Shown: one piece after another, positions 27,782-35,697 of the stretch
Numbering within the stretch: the first letter of the stretch is position 1
Layout: the number at the start of each line of letters is the position of its first letter
Assembly (NCBI GenBank): GCA_903959175.1
Contig: CAJBVW010000122.1
Coordinates: 1-38,270, forward strand
Direction: 5' to 3'
Source of the DNA: an uncultured Pseudomonadota bacterium
GTDB lineage: Bacteria > Myxococcota_A > UBA796 > SXON01
DNA length: 38,270 bases
Translations under genes and position numbers: made by a program
The notes under the pieces: generated by a model
What the model was told of the DNA's origin: nothing
Databases searched by the model: none
The model's input: only the letters and a program-made list of their open reading frames with translations

Positions 27782-28582
27782 ATGGCCATTCATCCTACCG
27801 CCCTCGTCGACGTGGGCGCCGAGCTCGGGAACGACGTCGAGATCGAGGCGTACGCTATCGTCCGCGCCGGGGTGGTCCTGCACGACGGGGTCCGGATCGG
27901 GCCGCACGCCGTGATCACGGGCCCCACGGTGATCGGCGCGGGGAGCTGCGTCTTCCCGTTCGCGAGCATCGGAGAGGACGCCCAGGACCTCAAGTACCGC
28001 GGCGAGCACGCGACGCTGGTCATCGGCGAGCGCAACATCTTCCGCGAGAACGTCACGGTCAACCGCGGCACTGCCGGCGGCGGCGGCGTCACCCGCATCG
28101 GGAGTGACAACCTGTTCATGGCCGGTAGCCACGTCGCGCACGACTGCTCGGTGGGGGACCACTGCGTCTTCGCCAACTGCGCCGCGATCGCCGGCCACGT
28201 GACGGTCCACGACCGCGCCATCCTCGGGGGGTTCGCCGGGGTGCACCAGCACTCGCGCGTCGGCCGCTGCGCGATGGTCGGCGCCGCCGCGATGGCCGCG
28301 CAGGACGTGCCGCCCTTCACCATCGCCCAGGGGGACCGCGCGCGCCTCTTCGGCCTCAACATCGTGGGCCTGCGCCGCGCGGGCTACAAGCTCGAGGTGT
28401 TGCAGGCGCTCAAGGCCGCGTATCGCGAGCTCTTCCACCAGGGCATGCCGATGCGCATCGCGCTCGAGCAGGTGCGCGAGGTCTATGCGGACGTGCCCGA
28501 GGTCGTCGAGCTCGTCGACTTCTGCGAGACCAGCCAGCGCGGCATCTGCCGCTCGGCGGGGGCCGAACAGCCCGCGGAGTAG
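27782..28582 (+). CDS. lpxA: Acyl-ACP--UDP-N-acetylglucosamine O-acyltransferase
   Basis: LpxA performs the first step of lipid A synthesis. The 266-residue protein has a left-handed beta helix (IHPTALVDVGAELGNDVEI, IGPHAVITGPTVIGAGS), catalytic-His region MAGSHVAHDCSVGDHCVF, ILGGFAGVHQHSRVGRCAMV, and the C-terminal helical domain starting NIVGLRRAGYKLEVLQALK, typical of the family. ATG 27782 gives MAIHPTALVD. Because the preceding gene is on the opposite strand, lpxA-gfo-lpxB must have a promoter of their own or be read through the antisense gene. Confidence 0.97.
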   Translation: MAIHPTALVDVGAELGNDVEIEAYAIVRAGVVLHDGVRIGPHAVITGPTVIGAGSCVFPFASIGEDAQDLKYRGEHATLVIGERNIFRENVTVNRGTAGGGGVTRIGSDNLFMAGSHVAHDCSVGDHCVFANCAAIAGHVTVHDRAILGGFAGVHQHSRVGRCAMVGAAAMAAQDVPPFTIAQGDRARLFGLNIVGLRRAGYKLEVLQALKAAYRELFHQGMPMRIALEQVREVYADVPEVVELVDFCETSQRGICRSAGAEQPAE

Positions 28583-28585
28583 GCC

Positions 28586-29458
28586 GTGCACCTCGCCGAT
28601 TCGGCACCCCTCCGCGTCGCCCTCTTCGGGCACGGCCACATGGGGCGCCTGCACGCGCAGAAGGTCCTCGGGATGGGGGCAGGGGGGAGCCGAGAGATCG
28701 TGCTCTTCATCGTCGATCCCGCCCAGGGCCTCTCCGCCGTGCCCGCGGACATCGACGCAGCCATCATCGCCAGCCCCACGTCCACGCACGCCGCGGTGGC
28801 CCTCCCGCTGCTCGCGCGGGGCATCCCGTGCCTCATCGAGAAGCCGCTCGCCGCCACCCTGGAGGAGGCGAGGGCGCTCGCGGAGCACACGCACGTCATG
28901 GTGGGGCACGTGGAGCGCTTCAACCCCGCGTACGGCGTGCTCGCCGGCGTCGACGCCCGCTTCGTGCAGGCCGAGCGCGTGGGGCGCTTCACGGCCCGCG
29001 GCACGGACGTCGACGTGATCCTCGACCTGATGATCCACGACCTCGACCTGTTCCTCCACCTGACCGGCGAGGACGTGACCGAGGTGCGCGCGAACGGCGT
29101 CGCGGTCGCGACGGGGCGCTACGACCTCGCGCAGGCGCGCGTGGAGACCGCCTCGGGCCGGGTAGGGACCTTCACCGCCTCGCGGCTCGCGCGGCAGCCC
29201 GCCCGGAAGCTCCGCGTGTTCGGGGCGGGCGAATACTGGAGCATCGACCTGCGGGAGCGCCAGGTCGCGCGCGTGGGCTGGGGCGCCGGCGACCTTGAGG
29301 AGCAGCGCGTGGTGGTGCCCGAGCAGGACGCCCTCGCGGCGGAGATCGGTGCCTTCTTCGCGGCGGTTCGGGGGGACGCGCCCTACGCCGTCACCGGGCG
29401 GGACGGCCTGCGGGCGCTCGAACTCGCGGGGCGCATCCAGGCCGCGATCCGCGGGTGA
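28586..29458 (+). CDS. Gfo/Idh/MocA family oxidoreductase in the lpx operon (GnnA-like)
   Basis: The 290-residue protein has an N-terminal Rossmann fold (VALFGHGHMGRLHAQKVLG, AAIIASPTSTHAAVALPLL), the conserved EKPLA nicotinamide-loop motif (CLIEKPLAAT), and a catalytic His in LDLMIHDLDLFLHL. It lies three bases after lpxA and overlaps lpxB by four. In Acidithiobacillus and Leptospira a family member, GnnA, oxidises UDP-GlcNAc at C3 and with aminotransferase GnnB gives the 3-amino sugar for amide-linked lipid A. No GnnB is seen here, so either it is elsewhere or this protein acts differently. GTG 28586 is used. Family certain, substrate inferred from context. Confidence 0.85.
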   Translation: MHLADSAPLRVALFGHGHMGRLHAQKVLGMGAGGSREIVLFIVDPAQGLSAVPADIDAAIIASPTSTHAAVALPLLARGIPCLIEKPLAATLEEARALAEHTHVMVGHVERFNPAYGVLAGVDARFVQAERVGRFTARGTDVDVILDLMIHDLDLFLHLTGEDVTEVRANGVAVATGRYDLAQARVETASGRVGTFTASRLARQPARKLRVFGAGEYWSIDLRERQVARVGWGAGDLEEQRVVVPEQDALAAEIGAFFAAVRGDAPYAVTGRDGLRALELAGRIQAAIRG

Positions 29459-30501
29459 AGCGGATCCTCGTCAGCGCGCAGGAGGCCTCCGGCGATCGGC
29501 TCGGCGCCGAGCTCTTCGCGGCGATGGCGGCCGAGAGGGCAGGGGAGCCGTTCGAGGTGCGTGGGCTCGTCGGGCCGCTCCTGGCCGCCGCGGGCGCCGC
29601 GCCCCTGCCGGACAGCGCGCCCATGAACCCGGTGATGGGCTTCGTGGAGGTCCTCAAGCACCTGGGCGAGCTTCGCCGCAACACGATGGCGATCCGCCGT
29701 GCCTTCGACGAGGAGCCCGATCTCCTCGTCGTCATCGACGCGCCCGACTTCAACCTCCCGCTCGCCCGTGCCGCGAAGGCGAAGGGGATCCCCGTCCTCG
29801 GCCTGGTGAGCCCGCAGCTCTGGGCGTGGCGCTCCGGCCGCGCCCGCGACATCGCCCGCGCGATGGACCTCCTCCTCTGCCTCTTCCCCTTCGAGCCGGC
29901 GTTCTACGCGCCCTACGGCCTCGACGCGCGCTGGATCGGGCACCCCGCGGTCGACCGCGTCGGCCCCTCCTCCCGCGAGCCCGGCGTCCTCGCGATCTTC
30001 CCGGGCTCCAGGCGCGCGGAGCTACGGCGCCTGCTCGGCCCCTTCCTCGCCGCGGCCGAGCGCCTGGGCGCCCGCGAGGTGCTGCTCCCGCTCGCCGCCT
30101 CGCTCTCCCCGGCCGACCTCGGCCCGCTCCCCGCGCACGTCCGCCTCTGCACCTCCGCCGAGGCCCTCGCGCGCGCCGACCGCGCCCTCACCAAGTCGGG
30201 CACCAGCACGCTGGAGATCGCCCTGGCGGGCATCCCCATGGTCGTGGCGCACCGGGTGCACCCGCTCACCTACTGGCTCGGCAAGCGTCTCGTGCGCGGC
30301 GTGAAGCACCTGGCGCTGCCCAACATCCTGCTCCGTCGCGAGGCGATCCGGGAGTATGTCCAGCACTTTACGGTCGATGAGCTCGTGCAGAGCCTCAAGT
30401 ATGCCGCACCGCCGCCGACCGCCGAATTGCGCGCGATCCTCGGCGCGCCGGGCGTGGCCGGACGCGCCGCCAAGGCGGCCTGGAGCCTGCTGGACCGCTG
30501 A
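29455..30501 (+). CDS. lpxB: Lipid A disaccharide synthase
   Basis: LpxB joins UDP-2,3-diacylglucosamine and lipid X. The 348-residue GT-B glycosyltransferase shows SAQEASGDRLGAELFAAM (family: GEASGD), VIDAPDFNLPLARAAKAKG, LVSPQLWAWRSGRARDIARA, LFPFEPAFYAPYGLDARWIG, FPGSRRAELRRLL, and TKSGTSTLEIALAGIPMVV with YWLGKRLVRGVKHLALPNIL. Length is a little below the ~380 typical. GTG 29455 overlaps the preceding oxidoreductase stop. It ends 12 bases from the convergent dnaK-like gene, with no clear terminator between. Confidence 0.95.
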   Translation: MKRILVSAQEASGDRLGAELFAAMAAERAGEPFEVRGLVGPLLAAAGAAPLPDSAPMNPVMGFVEVLKHLGELRRNTMAIRRAFDEEPDLLVVIDAPDFNLPLARAAKAKGIPVLGLVSPQLWAWRSGRARDIARAMDLLLCLFPFEPAFYAPYGLDARWIGHPAVDRVGPSSREPGVLAIFPGSRRAELRRLLGPFLAAAERLGAREVLLPLAASLSPADLGPLPAHVRLCTSAEALARADRALTKSGTSTLEIALAGIPMVVAHRVHPLTYWLGKRLVRGVKHLALPNILLRREAIREYVQHFTVDELVQSLKYAAPPPTAELRAILGAPGVAGRAAKAAWSLLDR

Positions 30502-30513
30502 TCCCCGCCCGCG

Positions 30514-32325
30514 TCAGTGGACGGCGGAGCTCGGGTTGATCTTGTCCGAGAGGTGCGCATGGAAGCGCTTGAGCCACGCGCCGACCTCTTCGAGGTTGGT
30601 CTTGTCGCTGGACTTCGTCAGCGCCATGCGGCCGCGCTTGAGGGCCTGCTCCAGCTCGGACACGTCGGTCTTGTGGAGGACCGCCTTCTGCTCGCGGGCG
30701 AAGGTCTCCAGCGTCACGAGCTGGCGCTCGACCTGGAAGCGCAGCTCCTTGAGCACGCCCGCCATCTCCTGGTCGCGCTCGTAGGTGGCGGCCTCCTCGC
30801 GGAGCTGCTCCACTTCGAGCTTCGACAGCCCGGTGGGCGCCTGGATGGTGATGTTGCCCTGGGCGCCGCTGCGGGCGTCCCGCGCGCTCACGTTCACGAT
30901 GCCGTTCGCGTCGATGCCGAGCTTGACCTCGATGCGCGGGGCGCCGCGGGGTCCGGGATCGATGCCCGACAGTTCGAACTCGCCGAGGCTCGTGTTGTCG
31001 GCGGCGAGCGGATTTTCGCCCTGGAGGACGTGGATCTTGACGGTGCGCTGGTTCTCCACGACGGTGGAGACGAGCTGCACGCGCTGGGCGGGGATCACCG
31101 TGTTCTTCGGGATGAGCTTCGCGAACTTTCTCCCTTCGACCTCGATCCCGAGCGAGAGGCTGGTCACGTCGAGCAGGGTGACGGACTTGACCTCTCCCTC
31201 GAGGATGCCCGCCTGGATCGCGGCGCCGATGGCGACGACCTCGTCCGGGTTGAAGGCCTGGTTCAACGGGCGCTTGAAGAAGTCGCGGACGAGCTCCTTC
31301 ACGCGGGGGATGCGGCTGCTGCCGCCGACCATGACGATCTCGTCGATGTCGTCCACCGTTAGCTTGGCGTCCGTGAGGGCGCGCCGGCACTCCTCGAGGG
31401 TCTTCTCGAAGAGGGGGAGGGCCATCGTCTCGAACAGGGCGCGCGTGAGCGTGCACTGGAGGTGGAGGGGGCCGTCCTGCGTGGCGGTGAGGAAGGGGAG
31501 TTGGACCTCGGTCTCGAGCGCCGCGGAGAGCTCGAACTTGGCGCGCTCGGCGGCGTCGCGCACGCGCTGGCGCACCACCTTGTCGCCCGAGATGTCGAAG
31601 CCGTGCTCGAGGTGGAACTGCTCGAGCAGCCAGTCCATGATGATCTTGTCGATGTCACCGCCGCCCAGCGCGTTGTTGCCGCGGGTGGAGAGGACTTCGC
31701 CGAGGTCGCGGTCGATCTGGACGATCGAGATGTCGAACGTGCCGCCGCCGAAGTCGTAGACGGCGATGGTCGCGGACTTACGCCGCTCGTGGAGGTAGGC
31801 GAGCGCCGCTGCGGTGGGCTCGTTGATGATGCGAAGCACGTTGAGGCCGGCGATGGTCCCCGCGTCCTTCGTGGCCTGGCGCTGGCGGTCGTTGAAGTGA
31901 GCCGGGACGGTGATGATCGCCTCGGTCACTTCCTCTCCGAGGAAGTCCTCCGCGGAGCGCTTCAGCTTCTGGAGGATCATCGCGGAGATTTCAGGGGGCG
32001 TGTAGGTGCGCCCGCCGACCTCGAACCCGCAGTCCGAGTTCTTCGCCTCGGTGACCTTGTAGTTGACGAGCGGGAGGTCCTTGCCGGCCTCGCGGAAGCG
32101 CTTGCCCATGAAGCGCTTCACGGAGTGGATGGTCGCGTCCGGGTTGATCAGCATCTGACGCTTCGCGATGTCGCCCACGAAGCGCTCGCCGCCACGGCTG
32201 AACCCGACGACGGACGGGGTTATGCGACCGCCCTCCTCGTTGATGATCACCCTGGGCTCGTTGCGGTCCATGTAGGCGCACACCGAGTTGGTGGTCCCCA
32301 AATCAATGCCGATGATTTTGCCCAT
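30514..32325 (-). CDS. dnaK: Hsp70/DnaK-family chaperone
   Basis: The 603-residue protein has the ATPase domain (~1-370): IGIDLGTTNSVCAYMD, VPAHFNDRQRQATKDAG, RIINEPTAAALAYL, VYDFGGGTFDISIVQI, IVMVGGSSRIPRVKELV. The substrate domain (~375-500) has VTSLSLGIEVEGRKFAKLIP and VKIHVLQGENPLAADN. The helical lid is shorter (~500-603), and the C-terminus (KINPSSAVH) lacks the acidic tail of canonical DnaK. No grpE or dnaJ is adjacent, so it is probably one of several Hsp70 paralogues. It has its own promoter upstream (32365-32393). It is convergent with lpxB. Confidence 0.93.
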   Translation of the reverse strand: MGKIIGIDLGTTNSVCAYMDRNEPRVIINEEGGRITPSVVGFSRGGERFVGDIAKRQMLINPDATIHSVKRFMGKRFREAGKDLPLVNYKVTEAKNSDCGFEVGGRTYTPPEISAMILQKLKRSAEDFLGEEVTEAIITVPAHFNDRQRQATKDAGTIAGLNVLRIINEPTAAALAYLHERRKSATIAVYDFGGGTFDISIVQIDRDLGEVLSTRGNNALGGGDIDKIIMDWLLEQFHLEHGFDISGDKVVRQRVRDAAERAKFELSAALETEVQLPFLTATQDGPLHLQCTLTRALFETMALPLFEKTLEECRRALTDAKLTVDDIDEIVMVGGSSRIPRVKELVRDFFKRPLNQAFNPDEVVAIGAAIQAGILEGEVKSVTLLDVTSLSLGIEVEGRKFAKLIPKNTVIPAQRVQLVSTVVENQRTVKIHVLQGENPLAADNTSLGEFELSGIDPGPRGAPRIEVKLGIDANGIVNVSARDARSGAQGNITIQAPTGLSKLEVEQLREEAATYERDQEMAGVLKELRFQVERQLVTLETFAREQKAVLHKTDVSELEQALKRGRMALTKSSDKTNLEEVGAWLKRFHAHLSDKINPSSAVH

Positions 32326-32364
32326 TCAGCGAGCGCTCATGACAGGTGCCAGGCTGTAGAGTGA

Positions 32365-32393
32365 ATCGTAGGCGGCGCCGGGGCCGGCGTCAA
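32365..32393 (-). promoter_or_regulatory. Sigma70-type promoter of the dnaK-like gene
   Basis: On the minus strand TTGACG (32388-32393) and TACGAT (32365-32370) are separated by 17 bases, 40 bases upstream of the ATG at 32325. No CIRCE inverted repeat is visible between the promoter and the gene. Confidence 0.6.
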
Positions 32394-32435
32394 ACATGCG
32401 GGCACAACGAGTCCACGCGGGGACGGAAACAAGGA

Positions 32436-32520
32436 TGCCTCGGGCGGGGCTCGAACCCGCACGCCCCGTGAGGAGCCAGGGATTTTAAGTCCCCCGTGTC
32501 TGCCATTTCACCACCGAGGC
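32436..32520 (-). tRNA. tRNA-Leu (UAA anticodon)
   Basis: Minus-strand 85-nt class II tRNA. The acceptor stem is GCCTCGG paired with CCGAGGC (7 bp), followed by discriminator A. The anticodon stem-loop is GGGGA-CTTAAAA-TCCCT, giving anticodon TAA at 32485-32487 and reading UUA/UUG-type leucine codons. A long variable arm (CTCC...GGGG) is present, and the T-arm is GCGGG-TTCGAGC-CCCGC. CCA is not encoded (TCC follows the discriminator base). Confidence 0.95.
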
Positions 32521-32528
32521 GGCCGACA

Positions 32529-32557
32529 CTCATAAGCCCCGGAACCCCGTGTCGCAA
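32529..32557 (-). promoter_or_regulatory. Promoter of tRNA-Leu
   Basis: On the minus strand TTGCGA (32552-32557) and TATGAG (32529-32534) have a 17-base spacer and end eight bases before the tRNA 5' end. The match is moderate but the position fits a tRNA promoter. Confidence 0.45.
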
Positions 32558-32622
32558 CGCCGGGGTTCGCCCGTGTACGCGTCGGGGCCCTGTCGTCGCT
32601 CTTTCTCGGCGCCGCGGGAGGT

Positions 32623-33168
32623 TCAGGGCGCGAGGGCCGCGCGGAGCGCGACGGCGTCGAGCGTGCCGTCGAAGCGCGCGCGCAGGGCGCCGCCCGGGGC
32701 GATCACGAGGGTGACCGGGATGATGTCCGGCCACGCAGGCACGGTGCGCCGGAGGAGGCCGGAGGCGTCGGTCGTGTCGAGCTGGAAGGTGGGCAAGCTG
32801 CCCGCCTGCGTCGTGAGGAAGCGGAGCACGGCTGCGCGGCTGCGCGGGCTCTCGACGTTCACGAGCGCGAAGCGGACGTCCGTGCGCTCGGCGGCGACGG
32901 CCTCGAGGTCCGCCAGCTCGGCGACGCACGGGCCGCACCAGGTGGCCCAGAAGTTCACGACCAGCGGGGTGTCCCCACTGTTCGCGAGGAGCAGGCTCAG
33001 GGCGGCCTCGTCGAGCGGGGCGAGCGCGTCGGTCGGGGCGCCCGCGGCTACCGCGGTGGGCCCCGCGAGGAGGCCGGGCTCCGAGACGGCAGAGGGCCCG
33101 GGCGTGGCCGCCGGAGCGGGGGGAGGGGGCCGATGCAGGCCGGCGCAGGCCGTCAGGAGCAGGAGCAC
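32623..33168 (-). CDS. TlpA-like thioredoxin-fold lipoprotein
   Basis: The C-terminal ~130 residues form a TlpA/ResA thioredoxin fold with VVNFWATWCGPCVAELADLE (WCGPC redox motif) and the cis-Pro region WPDIIPVTLVIAPGG. The N-terminus from GTG 33168 gives MLLLLTACAGLHRP, a short hydrophobic stretch ending in a lipobox (LTAC), then a Pro/Ala-rich linker. This is 181 residues. The signal peptide is unusually short and lacks a basic n-region; a GTG at 33258 would add RWCAGRRRR-containing sequence but overlap the divergent gene. Such proteins reduce periplasmic disulfides, for example in cytochrome c maturation. The starts of this and the next gene are 44 bases apart. Confidence 0.85.
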   Translation of the reverse strand: MLLLLTACAGLHRPPPPAPAATPGPSAVSEPGLLAGPTAVAAGAPTDALAPLDEAALSLLLANSGDTPLVVNFWATWCGPCVAELADLEAVAAERTDVRFALVNVESPRSRAAVLRFLTTQAGSLPTFQLDTTDASGLLRRTVPAWPDIIPVTLVIAPGGALRARFDGTLDAVALRAALAP

Positions 33169-33212
33169 GCCGTGTCGTACCTCGCGGGCATGCCCCGGGC
33201 TATGCAGCGCCC

Positions 33213-33953
33213 GTGTTGCTTCTCTGGCTCGGCGCCTGCGCCCTGCGCACCACCGCACCGACCATCGACCTCGGCGCCACCCTCGCCGAGGTGGACGCCC
33301 AGTGGGACGCCCGTGCCGCACCGGGCGGCCTCGACGCGGTGATGGAGCGCCTTCTGGCCGCGCTCGCGGCGTCGCCGGACCACCCCGCGTTGCTCGCGCG
33401 CCTCGCGCGGGGCGAGTGGACCCGCGCGCAGCTCGGCGAGGGCGCCGTCCACTTCGAGATCGCCCAGGACTACGGCTACCGCTGCCTCCTCGGCTGGCCG
33501 GGGTTCGCGTCCCGGCTGGACGGCGGTGGTTACCGGGTCGACGCCGCGGCCGCGGCCGAGCTCCCCGCAGAGTCCGCGGGGTGCCTGACCTGGACCGTCG
33601 CCAGCGGCCTGGGGCAGGTGGAGCACCGCGGGCCGGGCGCGGCGCTCGAGCTGGAGTCCCTGCGGGCCCTGCACGGCCGCCTGACGCAGCTCGGCTCCGG
33701 CGAGGCGCCGGGGTTCACCGCGTGGGAGGCGGCCAAGCTGGAGCTGCTGAGCGGCGGAGCCGACAGTCAGCTCGTGCGGAGCCGGCTCGCCGAGGCCATC
33801 GCGCAGGCGCCGGGGGTGCTGCTGTTCCGCGTGGAGCTCGCCGAGGCGATGCCGGACGCGCAGAACGTGGCGGTGGAGGGCTTCGGGCCGCCGGCCTCGG
33901 ACGCGTGGGCGCTGGAGAACGCCGCGTGGAGCGCGCGGCTGACCGCGCCGTAG
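33213..33953 (+). CDS. Unknown predicted lipoprotein
   Basis: I do not recognise this 246-residue protein. GTG 33213 gives MLLLWLGACALRTT with a lipobox LGAC, again with a short signal and no basic residue. The rest is Ala/Leu/Glu-rich and helical (LDAVMERLLAALAASPDHPA, LLARLARGEWTRAQLGEG, LVRSRLAEAIAQAPGVLLFR), which recalls TPR-type repeats such as TatT-like lipoproteins, but no repeat is clear enough to claim. It is divergent from the TlpA-like gene and convergent with rpsU. Confidence 0.7.
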   Translation: MLLLWLGACALRTTAPTIDLGATLAEVDAQWDARAAPGGLDAVMERLLAALAASPDHPALLARLARGEWTRAQLGEGAVHFEIAQDYGYRCLLGWPGFASRLDGGGYRVDAAAAAELPAESAGCLTWTVASGLGQVEHRGPGAALELESLRALHGRLTQLGSGEAPGFTAWEAAKLELLSGGADSQLVRSRLAEAIAQAPGVLLFRVELAEAMPDAQNVAVEGFGPPASDAWALENAAWSARLTAP

Positions 33954-33989
33954 GGGTGGGAGCGGGGGCCGCGGGATCGCACCGCAGAA

Positions 33990-34017
33990 ACACGAAAACC
34001 CACGCGGGTGCGTGGGT
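33990..34017 (-). terminator. Rho-independent terminator of rpsU
   Basis: A perfect 8-bp stem, ACCCACGC (33998-34005) with GCGTGGGT (34010-34017), has a 4-nt loop. Read on the minus strand it is followed by TTTTCGTGTTTC, a U-rich tail. It lies 40 bases past the rpsU stop. Confidence 0.75.
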
Positions 34018-34034
34018 GTTCATGCCTCGATCCT

Positions 34035-34050
34035 GCCGGCCGAAGCCGGC
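34035..34050 (-). other. Stable UUCG-loop hairpin 3' of rpsU
   Basis: GCCGGC (34035-34040) and GCCGGC (34045-34050) pair with a CGAA loop on the plus strand, which is UUCG closed by C-G on the minus strand. This extra-stable tetraloop sits between the rpsU stop and its terminator and could protect the mRNA 3' end. No U-tract follows, so I do not call it a terminator. Confidence 0.55.
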
Positions 34051-34056
34051 GCGGAG

Positions 34057-34284
34057 CTACGCTGCGGTCGGCCCCTTCATGATGGGCTTACGCGCGGCGC
34101 GACGAGCGGCCTTACGGCGACGCTTCTCGGCGAGGCGCTGCTTGAGGCGGCGCTTCTCACCCGGCTTGAGGTAGAAGCTGTTCTTCTTGATGTCCTTGCG
34201 GATGCCTTCGCGCTCGACCTTGCGGCGGAAACGGCGGAGGGCCTTCTCGAAGGGCTCGTTGTCGCGAACGGTGACGATGACCAA
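34057..34284 (-). CDS. rpsU: 30S ribosomal protein S21
   Basis: S21 is the small basic protein of the 30S platform. The 75-residue protein reads MVIVTVRDNEPFEKALRRF then RRKVEREGIRKDIKKNSFYL, the standard S21 core, with a strongly basic C-terminus (KQRLAEKRRRKAARRAARK). TTG 34284 is used because GGAG (34291-34294) lies six bases upstream and the resulting N-terminus matches the family. The TTG at 34296 would overlap that ribosome binding site. It has its own promoter (34315-34343) and terminator. Confidence 0.94.
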   Translation of the reverse strand: MVIVTVRDNEPFEKALRRFRRKVEREGIRKDIKKNSFYLKPGEKRRLKQRLAEKRRRKAARRAARKPIMKGPTAA

Positions 34285-34314
34285 AGCAGGCTCCAATATG
34301 TCGATGCGCGGCGC

Positions 34315-34343
34315 CTATTAGCGGGTCCCGCGTACGTGCGCAA
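34315..34343 (-). promoter_or_regulatory. Promoter of rpsU
   Basis: On the minus strand TTGCGC (34338-34343) and TAATAG (34315-34320) are separated by 17 bases. The promoter lies immediately after the stop of the upstream outer-membrane protein gene and 30 bases before the TTG start. Confidence 0.55.
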
Positions 34344-35144
34344 CTAGAACGTGATGCCAACCGAGGCGCCGCCGTACGGAAGCAGTGCGTGAATGCCCCC
34401 TTCGAGACGGATGCTGGCGCGATCGGAGATGTTGAAGCGGGGGCCGACGTTGATGTCGATGTAGGGGAGGACGGGCGGCGTCTCGATGGTGCCGTCGTCT
34501 TCACACTCCAGGCGCCGCTCGTAGGCCGCGGAGCCCATCTGGCCCGCCGGGCCGCAGTCCACCTCGGTGTTGTTGTTGTTGCCGTCGGGGTTCGCCACGT
34601 CCTCGCCGGGCTGCCACTCGCGCAGCTCGCCGATCTTGATGGCGCCGCCGATGCCCGCGCCGAAGAGGAAGGAGAACCAGTTGTTCGCCTTGAGCTCGTA
34701 CGCGTAGTTGGCGCCGATGAGCACGAGGCCGAGCTTGTCGGGCTCCATCCAGGAGCCGTCCTGGTGGTCGGCCGGCTCTTCCTTGTCGTCCCAGTACCCG
34801 GGCTTGAGGAGCGGGTTCAGGTACTCGACGTAGAAGATGCCGTTGGCCTTCTCGTCCTTGATGACGAACTCGATGCCGAGCGAGTACGCGCTCACGTGCG
34901 GGCGGTCGGGGATCGTGTCGTCATCGTCGTTACGGAAGTACGCGAGGTCGAGGAGGGAGTCCGGGAGGTCCATGTAGCGGCCGCGGAAGCCGACCTCCAT
35001 CAGGAACTTCCGCTTCCGGGGCTCCTTGGCGGGCTCGGCGGCGGCGGTGGCCGCGGTCTCGATCACGGGCGGCTCGTCGGACGAGGGGTCGTCCTGGGCG
35101 AAGGCGGGGGCGGCGAGGGCCAGGAGCGCGGCGGACAGCAGCAT
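34344..35144 (-). CDS. Predicted outer-membrane beta-barrel protein
   Basis: The 266-residue protein begins with a good signal peptide (MLLSAALLALAAPAFA, cleavage before QDD), then an acidic/Ala-rich linker (~17-45) and alternating beta strands: FLMEVGFRGRYMDLPDSLLD, YSLGIEFVIKDEKANGIFYV, LGLVLIGANYAYELKANNWF, FLFGAGIGGAIKIGELREW, DINVGPRFNISDRASIRLEG. It ends in GASVGITF, an aromatic terminus typical of BamA substrates. A loop with two Cys (EVDCGPAGQ, LECEDDG) may form a disulfide. ATG 35144 follows AAGG by seven bases. The function is unknown; it could be a structural or OmpW-like barrel. Confidence 0.82.
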   Translation of the reverse strand: MLLSAALLALAAPAFAQDDPSSDEPPVIETAATAAAEPAKEPRKRKFLMEVGFRGRYMDLPDSLLDLAYFRNDDDDTIPDRPHVSAYSLGIEFVIKDEKANGIFYVEYLNPLLKPGYWDDKEEPADHQDGSWMEPDKLGLVLIGANYAYELKANNWFSFLFGAGIGGAIKIGELREWQPGEDVANPDGNNNNTEVDCGPAGQMGSAAYERRLECEDDGTIETPPVLPYIDINVGPRFNISDRASIRLEGGIHALLPYGGASVGITF

Positions 35145-35199
35145 GGCGGAACCTTGACAAAGGTGGGAGTGGGCGGCATGGTCCCCGACCGGGTGGACG

Positions 35200-35628
35200 A
35201 TGTCAACGCTCTGGGCCTTGCTCATCGGTTGTTCGTTGCATTTCGGCGTCCTGCCGTCCGCCGGCGCGTGGTCCGTCGGGAGCGTCCTGGCGCCGGTCGC
35301 GGAGCCGGATGTGGACGACTGGGCCCGCGAATCCGTGACCTCTGCGCTTGCGTCACGACGCGCGCTCGATCCGGCCGCCCCGGGCGTCACGATCACGGTC
35401 TCCGAGGCCGCCTGGACGCCCGCACGGCGCTCGGGAGGCGTGCTGCTGTACGACGCGCGGCTCACCCTCACCCTCCAGGCGGGCGAGCGCGTGGTGGCGC
35501 GCACGCGCACGCGCACCGTGGTCGATCCCGGTGACGCGGCCGGCGCCCGCGCGCTGCGGGAGGCCACCCTGCGCGCGTTGGCCCGTGAGGTGGCGGACGA
35601 CGCGGTCGCCGGTCTCACCGCGCCCTGA
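35200..35628 (+). CDS. Probable LptE-like LPS-assembly lipoprotein
   Basis: The 142-residue protein has a short signal and lipobox (MSTLWALLIGCSLHFGVLP, L-I-G-C). LptE proteins often start CGFxL after the lipobox, then a conserved small alpha/beta domain. Here DDWARESVTSALASRR, PGVTITVSEAAWTPARRSGG, LYDARLTLTLQAGERVVART, and LREATLRALAREVADDAVAG fit the pattern. It is shorter than typical LptE (~170). The position just before holA is the usual place of lptE (leuS-lptE-holA). The assignment rests on context plus weak similarity. A TTGACA at 35154 with CATGGT 17 bases on could be its promoter. Confidence 0.55.
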   Translation: MSTLWALLIGCSLHFGVLPSAGAWSVGSVLAPVAEPDVDDWARESVTSALASRRALDPAAPGVTITVSEAAWTPARRSGGVLLYDARLTLTLQAGERVVARTRTRTVVDPGDAAGARALREATLRALAREVADDAVAGLTAP

Positions 35629-35697
35629 GGGCCGCCTGGGGCCCCCCGCCGGGTCGTCGCCGGGCTACGTGCGGCGGGTTCCCCCGCACCTACCCGC

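Noticed and set aside
27669-27782. N-terminal extension of the phosphatase-superfamily gene to ATG 27782
   Set aside because: It would overlap the lpxA start and adds only a Pro/Arg-rich segment without conservation.
30502-30513. Bidirectional terminator between lpxB and the dnaK-like gene
   Set aside because: The 12-base gap is too short and contains no stem-loop or T-run.
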